DNA of 64,000 nt from Photobacterium rosenbergii (lineage in GTDB: Bacteria; Pseudomonadota; Gammaproteobacteria; Enterobacterales; Vibrionaceae), in NCBI RefSeq assembly GCF_003026455.1, contig NZ_PYMB01000004.1, positions 182,444 through 246,443 on the forward strand. The letters are read 5' to 3'. Numbering within the stretch: position 1 is the first letter of the stretch; the number at the start of each line of letters is the position of its first letter. Shown piece by piece: positions 57,897 to 64,000 of the stretch. Under the pieces are notes generated by a model. That model ran no database searches. It was given only the letters and a program-made list of their open reading frames with translations, and was not told where the DNA came from. A program made the position numbers and the translations under genes.

Positions 57897-57912
57897 GCGC
57901 AAACGTTTGCTT
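57897..57912. promoter_or_regulatory. PurR-like operator upstream of mnmA
   Basis: GCGCAAACGTTTGCTT contains the perfect palindrome GCAAACGTTTGC and matches the PurR consensus ACGCAAACGTTTTCNT at nearly all positions. It lies 119-134 bases before the mnmA start in the rluE-mnmA gap. Other LacI-family regulators bind similar sequences. Confidence 0.65.
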
Positions 57913-58001
57913 TCTGGTGGCAATGATAGATGAGGGCGAAGCAAAAGTGTAGTGTTTTTAGCGTTAAATTCGCAAAAAGCCAGCAGGAAAAGGTGAAGGG
58001 T

Positions 58002-58028
58002 TTGCCAGCGGTAAAATACTGCTGGCAA
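58002..58028 (-). terminator. Hairpin after rluE, possible terminator
   Basis: TTGCCAGC-N11-GCTGGCAA, a perfect 8-bp stem just after the rluE stop; no clear T run follows on the minus strand. Confidence 0.45.
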
Positions 58029-58033
58029 GACAG

Positions 58034-58675
58034 TTAGGAAGCGTCGATTTTGACTTCTTTCCATTCTCCCGGCGCGAGATCGCTGACAGTCCAATCTGCC
58101 ATTTTGTAGCGGATAAGGCGCAGGGTAGGGTAGCCGATGTGGGCTGTCATTCGGCGAACTTGGCGGTTGCGACCTTCTTTTAAGGTGATGGCTAGCCAAG
58201 TGGTCGGGATATTTTTCCGTTCACGGATAGGCGGGATACGCTCCCAGACTTCAGGGCTTTCCATTACCTCGACGCCTGCGGGAAGGGTCGGGCCGTCTTT
58301 GAGGGTAACACCGCGGCGCAACTGTTCCAGCTCTTCTTCGCTTGGTGCACCCTCAACCTGAACCCAATAGGTTTTTGGCTGCTTGGATTTCGGTTGGGTC
58401 AGGCGTGCCTGCAGGACACCATCATTGGTCAGAACAAGCAAACCCTCACTGTCTTTATCCAGTCGGCCAGCTGGATACACGTCTTTTACCGGGACGAAAT
58501 CAGACAGGGTTTTATCCCCCGGTTCACCGGTAAACTGGGTCAGAACGTTATAAGGTTTGTTAAATAAAATGATCTTTGTCGGGCCGCGGGGACGCTTGGG
58601 TTTATTTCGTAATCTTGATGGTCGGCGCTCATTATTGGCACGTTTGGGTTGACGCGAAGAGGTGTTTGGCTTCAT
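58034..58675 (-). CDS. rluE: 23S rRNA pseudouridine(2457) synthase RluE
   Basis: A 213-residue RsuA-family pseudouridine synthase. A basic N-terminal arm (about 1-35, rich in Arg and Lys) precedes the catalytic domain: [14 protein letters not shown], the active-site motif [17 protein letters not shown] with catalytic Asp, and [10 protein letters not shown] near the C-terminus. No S4 domain, as for RluE. Divergent from icd, as in E. coli. I use ATG 58675 rather than an upstream TTG; the ribosome-binding site is weak. Confidence 0.92.
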   Translation of the reverse strand: MKPNTSSRQPKRANNERRPSRLRNKPKRPRGPTKIILFNKPYNVLTQFTGEPGDKTLSDFVPVKDVYPAGRLDKDSEGLLVLTNDGVLQARLTQPKSKQPKTYWVQVEGAPSEEELEQLRRGVTLKDGPTLPAGVEVMESPEVWERIPPIRERKNIPTTWLAITLKEGRNRQVRRMTAHIGYPTLRLIRYKMADWTVSDLAPGEWKEVKIDAS

Positions 58676-58817
58676 AAATAGCGAGTTGTACAAGGGAAAA
58701 GTAAATTGACCCGGTTATTATACGCGAAAAATACAATGAGTGGCGTATCGATAAAATTTCAAGTATGATTTGCGCGCATCTTACAAAAAGATAACAAATG
58801 GACGCTAGGAGATTTAA

Positions 58818-60071
58818 ATGGATAGTAAAGTAGTTGTACCAGCTGAAGGTCAGAAAATCACTCTGGATTCTGAAGGTAAACTGGTCGTTCCTAACAACCC
58901 TGTCATCCCTTACATCGAAGGTGATGGTATTGGGGTTGACGTAAGCCCTGCGATGATCAAAGTCGTTGATGCCGCTGTCGACAAAGCCTACGGCGGTGAC
59001 CGTAAGATTGCCTGGATGGAAATCTACACTGGTGAGAAATCAACGCAAGTATATGGTGAAGATGCTTGGCTACCGCAAGAAACCCTTGATTATATTCGTG
59101 ACTACAAAGTTGCAATCAAAGGTCCTCTGACTACTCCAGTCGGTGGTGGCATCCGTTCTTTGAACGTTGCACTTCGCCAAGAGCTAGACCTATACATCTG
59201 TGCCCGCCCTGTTCGCTACTTCGATGGCGTACCAAGCCCACTTAAGCAACCAGAACTGACAGATATGGTTATCTACCGCGAGAACTCGGAAGATATCTAT
59301 GCTGGTGTTGAGTTCAAGGCTGGCACTGAAGAAGCTGATAAAGTTATCAAGTTCCTGCAAGACGAAATGGGCGCAACTAAGATCCGCTTCCCACAGCAGT
59401 GTGGTGTTGGTATCAAGCCTGTTTCTGAAGAAGGCACCAAGCGCCTAGTACGCGCTGCACTTCAGTACACTATCGATAACGACCGTGACTCGCTAACGCT
59501 GGTTCACAAAGGTAACATCATGAAGTTCACCGAAGGTGCCTTCAAAGATTGGGGTTACGAAGTGGCTGCGCAAGAGTTCGGTGCTGAGCTGCTTGACGGC
59601 GGCCCATGGATGACACTGAAGAACCCGAATACGGGTAAAGAAATCATCATCAAGGACAGCATTGCAGATGCGTTCCTGCAGCAAATCCTTCTGCGCCCAG
59701 CAGAGTACGATGTGATTGCAACGATGAACCTAAACGGTGACTACATCTCTGATGCATTGGCTGCTCAGGTTGGTGGTATTGGTATCGCCCCGGGTGCAAA
59801 CATCGGTGATGGTGTTGCACTGTTCGAAGCGACTCACGGTACAGCGCCTAAATACGCTGGTCAGGACAAGGTTAACCCTGGTTCACTGATCCTATCTGCA
59901 GAAATGATGCTTCGCCACCTAGGCTGGACCGAAGCGGCTGATCTTATCATCAGCTCAATGGAAGCGGCGATCAGCAACAAGACAGTGACTTACGATTTCG
60001 AGCGTCTAATGGACGGTGCGACACTGCGTAAGTGTTCTGAGTTCGCAGATGACATGATTGAGCAGATGTAA
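58818..60071 (+). CDS. icd: Isocitrate dehydrogenase [NADP]
   Basis: A 417-residue TCA-cycle enzyme making 2-oxoglutarate, CO2 and NADPH. Substrate loop [31 protein letters not shown] contains the Ser that AceK phosphorylates in enterics; metal-binding Asp residues lie in the segment with [33 protein letters not shown]; the NADP-specific part is [19 protein letters not shown]. Length and motifs match E. coli Icd. GGAG precedes the ATG. Confidence 0.97.
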   Translation: MDSKVVVPAEGQKITLDSEGKLVVPNNPVIPYIEGDGIGVDVSPAMIKVVDAAVDKAYGGDRKIAWMEIYTGEKSTQVYGEDAWLPQETLDYIRDYKVAIKGPLTTPVGGGIRSLNVALRQELDLYICARPVRYFDGVPSPLKQPELTDMVIYRENSEDIYAGVEFKAGTEEADKVIKFLQDEMGATKIRFPQQCGVGIKPVSEEGTKRLVRAALQYTIDNDRDSLTLVHKGNIMKFTEGAFKDWGYEVAAQEFGAELLDGGPWMTLKNPNTGKEIIIKDSIADAFLQQILLRPAEYDVIATMNLNGDYISDALAAQVGGIGIAPGANIGDGVALFEATHGTAPKYAGQDKVNPGSLILSAEMMLRHLGWTEAADLIISSMEAAISNKTVTYDFERLMDGATLRKCSEFADDMIEQM

Positions 60072-60103
60072 TTCTGTTTCATCATTGCGATAAAATGCAA
60101 AAA

Positions 60104-60129
60104 AGCCCAACTTAGGTTGGGCTTTTTTG
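60104..60129 (+). terminator. Terminator of icd
   Basis: AGCCCAAC TTAG GTTGGGCT followed by six T (part of the stem), about 33 bases after the stop. Confidence 0.93.
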
Positions 60130-60295
60130 TGTCTCTATTTTGCTACTGTTCGGATTAAAATACCTGTTTGTAACGGGTTCGTTAAATTTCAATGTTGCTG
60201 GTAAAGTGAAGAAGTATGCATTTATTATTCATTTTTGATTGTTGGCGAAATGGGCGCGGGTAGCTAGGTAAAGGGAGTAAAAAGTGGGGGGAAAT

Positions 60296-60322
60296 AAAAA
60301 AGACGAGCCTTAGCTCGCCTTC
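60296..60322 (-). terminator. Terminator of cspD
   Basis: On the minus strand AGGCGAGC TAAG GCTCGTCT followed by TTTTATTT, about 26 bases after the cspD stop. Confidence 0.85.
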
Positions 60323-60347
60323 AGAAAGAATCGTTAGGTGAAGTCTT

Positions 60348-60569
60348 CTATTTGACCGCTTCACCTTCAACGGGAATGATTTCCTTCGCATGGAACCCTT
60401 TTGGCCCAGTCTCCACTGTATAGTTGACTTGCTGACCAGCTTTGAGTGTACGGTAACCATCCATCTGAATAGTCGAATAATGGGCGAAAATATCGCCTTC
60501 GCCTGTTTCAGGGCAGATAAAACCAAATCCCTTAGCGTTATTAAACCATTTAACTGTACCTGTCGCCAT
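60348..60569 (-). CDS. cspD: Cold-shock-like protein CspD
   Basis: A 73-residue single-domain cold-shock protein. RNP1 KGFGFI and RNP2 IFAHYS bind single-stranded nucleic acid; MATGTVKWFNNAKGFGFICPE is the usual N-terminus. E. coli CspD is induced in stationary phase and blocks replication initiation. AAGGAAG lies before the chosen ATG; the 16-codon upstream extension is not family-like. It is divergent from clpS-clpA, the standard order in gamma-proteobacteria. Confidence 0.95.
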   Translation of the reverse strand: MATGTVKWFNNAKGFGFICPETGEGDIFAHYSTIQMDGYRTLKAGQQVNYTVETGPKGFHAKEIIPVEGEAVK

Positions 60570-61030
60570 GCTTACTTCCTTCTGTGCATTCAAGTTCCAT
60601 TTTGCATTAGTCTGCATCTCCTTTTTAACACGACTTGCATACTAATGCTAATTTGATGCAGTTAATATCTACTACAAGTTACACTTTAGTAAAAAGAGTT
60701 AGGCAGTCAAGCTGTGCTTATAACATTTTGTTAAAATGTGGTGTTATGCGAAATTTTTGACATATTTCTGCATGCAATGGCTTTTCTGGCACGTATTTTA
60801 TGCAAATGATGGCATTCTGGCGTGATCTCCCACTTTGGCTGGAAACGGTGGTAATTCGTCCGGATTGTCGGCTTAGTCATAGTCATCTCTGATTTGCTGG
60901 AATACAATGTGTGCATTAGTCTGAATATAGGGGTAGGAAAACGGTGGTCGGACACGCCTTGTAAACAGAGATGATATTTAACTCATTGTTTCTTGGTAGA
61001 CTATTCCTATCGTACTGGTAAGTTAAGGTT
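60570..61030. other. Divergent intergenic region cspD / clpS
   Basis: 461 bases, no supportable gene. It holds the promoters for cspD (minus) and clpS (plus). AT-rich; I find no recognised operator. Confidence 0.5.
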
Positions 61031-61351
61031 ATGAGTAAGTTATACGAGTGGATTATTCCCGACTCCGATGTATTGGAAGAAGAGGAAGTCCAGACAAAAC
61101 CACCATCGATGTACAAAGTAATTTTGAACAATGATGATTACACACCGATGGATTTTGTGATAGAAGTGTTACAGAAGTTCTTCTCCATGGATCTGGAGAA
61201 ATCAACACAGTTGATGCTAACTGTGCATTACGAGGGGAAAGCGGTGTGCGGAACCTTCACTGCCGAGGTAGCCGAGACCAAGGTGGCCCAGGTGATGATG
61301 TATGCGAGGGAGCATGAACATCCGCTACTGTGTACGATGGAAAAGGCATAG
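61031..61351 (+). CDS. clpS: ATP-dependent Clp protease adaptor ClpS
   Basis: A 106-residue adaptor that binds N-degron substrates and docks on the ClpA N-domain. The conserved [23 protein letters not shown] (Asp pair) and [24 protein letters not shown] (His) form the N-end residue pocket. An acidic, flexible N-terminal arm (about 1-25) is typical. It lies 48 bases upstream of clpA on the same strand. Confidence 0.96.
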   Translation: MSKLYEWIIPDSDVLEEEEVQTKPPSMYKVILNNDDYTPMDFVIEVLQKFFSMDLEKSTQLMLTVHYEGKAVCGTFTAEVAETKVAQVMMYAREHEHPLLCTMEKA

Positions 61352-61399
61352 TCTTTTTCCGGCACGCCATATTTGAGTGGTATTTAGGGGAGGTGCCTT

Positions 61400-63664
61400 A
61401 TGCTAAATAAAGAACTTGAAGCGAGCTTGAATGCTGCCTTTGCGCGGGCAAGAGAGAAGCGTCATGAGTTTATGACGGTTGAACATCTGCTGTTGGCATT
61501 ATTGGAAAATCCAGCGGCGCAAGAGGCCTTGGTGGCCTGCCGAGCTAATTTGGATACGCTGCGCAAAGAGCTTGATTCGTTTATTGAACAAACGACCCCA
61601 CTGATCCCAGTGGATGACGAAAGCAGGGAAACTCAGCCTACACTCAGCTTCCAGCGTGTATTACAGCGTGCTGTATTCCACGTTCAGTCTTCTGGTCGTA
61701 GTGAAGTGACTGGAGCTAATGTACTGGTTGCTATCTTCAGCGAGCAGGAATCACATGCGGCCTATCTGCTCAAGAAGAGCGATATTAGCCGTTTGGATGT
61801 GGTTAATTTCATTTCTCATGGCACGGTTAAAGATAGCGACAACGACGATATCAACGGCCCAGATGTGGGTGGCGAAGAGCCACGTTCAGAACAGGGTTCG
61901 GAAGATAAGCTAGAAAACTTTGCTACCAACCTCAACCAACTAGCCCGTGCGGGTGGGGTTGATCCATTAATCGGCCGTGATACCGAACTCGAGCGCACAG
62001 TACAGGTATTGTGCCGTCGCCGTAAGAACAACCCGCTGCTGGTGGGTGAGGCCGGTGTAGGTAAAACGGCGATTGCCGAAGGCTTGGCTTGGCGTATTGT
62101 CGAAGGCCAAGTACCAGAAGTGATCAAAGATTGTGTGATCTACTCTCTGGATATTGGTTCGCTACTGGCTGGTACCAAATACCGTGGTGACTTCGAGAAG
62201 CGCTTCAAGGCAATTTTGAAGCAGCTGGAGAAAGAAGAGCAAGCCATCCTGTTCATTGATGAAATCCATACCATCATTGGTGCGGGTGCGGCGTCTGGTG
62301 GGCAGGTCGATGCGGCTAACCTTATCAAGCCGCTGTTGAGTAACGGTAAGCTCCGCTGCATGGGTTCGACTACCTATCAGGAATACAGCAATATTTTTGA
62401 GAAAGAGCGTGCACTGTCTCGCCGTTTCCAGAAAATCGACATTATCGAACCTTCGCTGGATGACACCACTAAGATTCTGATGGGCCTCAAGCCGAAGTAC
62501 GAAGCGCACCACGAAGTTCGCTTTACCAACAAGGCTATCCGTGCCGCGGTTGAGCTGTCGGCGAAATACATCAATGAGCGCCACCTACCGGATAAAGCGA
62601 TTGATGTTATTGATGAAGCCGGTGCCCGTTGCCGCTTGGCACCAGCGAGTCGTCGTAAGAAGACCGTTAATGTCAGTGATATCGAGGCGATGATTGCCAA
62701 GATGGCACGTATCCCTGAAAAATCGGTTTCTTCCAGCGACCGTGATGTACTGCAGAAGCTTGATAATAAGCTGAAGATGCTAGTCTTCGGGCAGGATCCG
62801 GCTATCGATGTGCTTACCGAGGCGATCAAGCTAAGCCGTGCTGGTCTGGGCGCTGAGAATAAGCCTGTGGGCTCATTCCTGTTCGCTGGTCCTACTGGTG
62901 TGGGTAAAACTGAAGTAACGGTTCAGCTTGCACGTACACTGGGTATTGAGCTGCTTCGCTTTGACATGTCTGAATACATGGAGCGTCATACGGTGAGCCG
63001 CCTAATCGGTGCGCCTCCTGGTTATGTTGGTTACGATCAGGGTGGCCTGTTGACCGACGCGGTTATCAAGCATCCGCATGCTGTGGTACTGCTTGATGAA
63101 ATCGAGAAAGCCCACCCGGATGTCTTTAACCTGCTACTACAGGTGATGGATAACGGTACGCTGACGGACAACAATGGTCGCAAGGCTGACTTCCGTAACG
63201 TGATTCTGGTGATGACAACCAACGCAGGTGTGACTGAGACAGTTCGCAAGTCGATCGGTTTGATCCAGCAGGATCACAGCCACGATGCAATGGGTGAAAT
63301 TAAGCGTGTATTCACGCCTGAGTTCCGTAACCGCCTAGACGGGATCATCTGGTTCAACCATCTTGAGAAAGATGTTATCTCCCAAGTGGTCGACAAGTTC
63401 ATTGTCGAGTTGCAGGCACAATTGGATGCCCGTGGCGTATCAATGGAAGTGTCGTCGAAAGCCCGTGAGTGGCTGGCCAATAAAGGCTATGACAAGGCGA
63501 TGGGTGCCCGTCCAATGGCCCGCGTGATTCAAGACAACCTGAAGAAACCAATGGCCAACGAGCTGCTATTCGGTAGCTTGGTCAACGGTGGCTCGGTACG
63601 TGTTGATATCGTCAACGATGAACTGGACTTCCAGTTCAGCAGTGACTTAGAGCCAGCGCACTAA
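61400..63664 (+). CDS. clpA: ATP-dependent Clp protease ATP-binding subunit ClpA
   Basis: A 754-residue AAA+ unfoldase that feeds proteins to ClpP. N-domain (about 1-145, begins [21 protein letters not shown]), first AAA+ module with Walker A GEAGVGKT and [15 protein letters not shown], second module with GPTGVGKT and [21 protein letters not shown]. The ClpP-docking IGL loop is in [13 protein letters not shown]. No ClpB-type middle coiled coil. GGGGAGG precedes the ATG. It pairs with clpS. Confidence 0.98.
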   Translation: MLNKELEASLNAAFARAREKRHEFMTVEHLLLALLENPAAQEALVACRANLDTLRKELDSFIEQTTPLIPVDDESRETQPTLSFQRVLQRAVFHVQSSGRSEVTGANVLVAIFSEQESHAAYLLKKSDISRLDVVNFISHGTVKDSDNDDINGPDVGGEEPRSEQGSEDKLENFATNLNQLARAGGVDPLIGRDTELERTVQVLCRRRKNNPLLVGEAGVGKTAIAEGLAWRIVEGQVPEVIKDCVIYSLDIGSLLAGTKYRGDFEKRFKAILKQLEKEEQAILFIDEIHTIIGAGAASGGQVDAANLIKPLLSNGKLRCMGSTTYQEYSNIFEKERALSRRFQKIDIIEPSLDDTTKILMGLKPKYEAHHEVRFTNKAIRAAVELSAKYINERHLPDKAIDVIDEAGARCRLAPASRRKKTVNVSDIEAMIAKMARIPEKSVSSSDRDVLQKLDNKLKMLVFGQDPAIDVLTEAIKLSRAGLGAENKPVGSFLFAGPTGVGKTEVTVQLARTLGIELLRFDMSEYMERHTVSRLIGAPPGYVGYDQGGLLTDAVIKHPHAVVLLDEIEKAHPDVFNLLLQVMDNGTLTDNNGRKADFRNVILVMTTNAGVTETVRKSIGLIQQDHSHDAMGEIKRVFTPEFRNRLDGIIWFNHLEKDVISQVVDKFIVELQAQLDARGVSMEVSSKAREWLANKGYDKAMGARPMARVIQDNLKKPMANELLFGSLVNGGSVRVDIVNDELDFQFSSDLEPAH

Positions 63665-63683
63665 ACGCAGCAATATCGCAAAT

Positions 63684-63712
63684 AAAAAAACCGCCTCCGG
63701 GCGGTTTTTTTC
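63684..63712 (+). terminator. Terminator of clpA
   Basis: AAAAAACCGCC TCCG GGCGGTTTTTT: near-symmetric, active in both directions. Confidence 0.95.
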
Positions 63713-64000
63713 GTTATGGGGCTAGAGGCCAGAGGCCAGAGGCGATAGGAGAAGAGCAGGTCCTAGGAGAATCGGGAACGAGGACCTTATATGGACTCCC
63801 TTGGGAAATCAACAAAGAAACAAAACTAAAACAAGGTATAGATGCGCACTTATATACGGGCTTTTTTGGGGAGCTACCCCGCCCTAAAATGTAGTCGCAC
63901 CAGTAAGCTAACTCTAGGAAGCGGTATCTAAGCACCTTAGGCCCTCTCTAGCTTTTACTGGTCGGTCTTACCTGTTTTACATCGCTCTTTGCTGATTATG
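63713..64000. other. Terminal non-coding region with short repeats
   Basis: 288 bases with no convincing gene. It starts with three 7-mers (AGAGGCC, AGAGGCC, AGAGGCG at 63724-63744). A 73-codon minus-strand frame (63714-63935) has no ribosome-binding site, no family and a low-complexity end; I treat it as chance or as part of a dispersed intergenic repeat. No tRNA or infA is visible before the window ends. Confidence 0.5.

Noticed and set aside
63714..63935. 73-residue minus-strand frame at the window end
   Set aside because: No ribosome-binding site or recognisable domain; overlaps the 7-mer repeats and the clpA terminator side.

Overview
The window is ordinary chromosome of a Vibrionaceae-type gamma-proteobacterium. 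The pointers are a luxO-luxU pair with a divergent Qrr small RNA, sodium-motor motY beside rnt, a volA-fadL pair, rnfABCDGE-nth, opp, mnmA-hflD-purB, rluE/icd and cspD/clpS-clpA. The gene orders fit Vibrio and Photobacterium; a single qrr next to luxO is also typical of Photobacterium and Aliivibrio. Genus is inferred, not proven. I see no rRNA, tRNA, CRISPR array, prophage or complete insertion sequence.

Layout. 1-2444: an RND efflux permease (cut by the window edge) and its periplasmic adaptor. 2694-3915: divergent sodB and grxD. 4083-9862: an unorthodox BvgS/EvgS/VieS-type hybrid kinase with a receiver-TPR protein just upstream. 10019-12263: a Na+/H+ antiporter-family transporter divergent from a 2-Cys peroxiredoxin. 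12359-16025: fadL and the surface lipase volA, a lipid-scavenging operon. 16439-19077: rnt, motY (behind a very good sigma-28 promoter) and two small paralogous YdgH-like secreted proteins. 19133-24397: an ABC importer operon ending in a PHP-fold hydrolase, substrate unknown. 24852-31672: nth and the Rnf electron-transport complex, with a long repeat tail on RnfC.

31673-32533 is a gene-free control region with convergent DnaA boxes, a perfect FNR box and a LexA box ahead of uvrB. 34611-36787 is a quorum-sensing core: Qrr1 small RNA, its sigma-54 promoter, a perfect LuxO site, luxO and luxU. Then come yvcK, a LON-domain protein, a 75-residue protein, a probable molybdenum-cofactor riboswitch and moaA-moaC-moaD-moaE (no moaB). 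41385-41452 is a 7-bp tandem repeat. 41608-44974 holds an uncharacterised ParB-like 178-residue protein, a porin, a MerR regulator and two tiny genes. 45402-51022 is oppABCDF, followed by a chemotaxis receptor, a CsaA-like protein and a P-loop kinase. 54550-63664 is housekeeping: purB, hflD, mnmA (with a PurR-like operator), rluE, icd, cspD, clpS and clpA. The last 336 bases look like non-coding repeat material.

The most interesting items are the complete Qrr1/LuxO control unit, the stacked regulatory sites upstream of uvrB, the kinase/receiver-TPR pair lacking a DNA-binding or c-di-GMP output partner, the PHP-hydrolase ABC operon, and several short genes and structured leaders. Nothing here is clearly a wholly new defence or mobile system.
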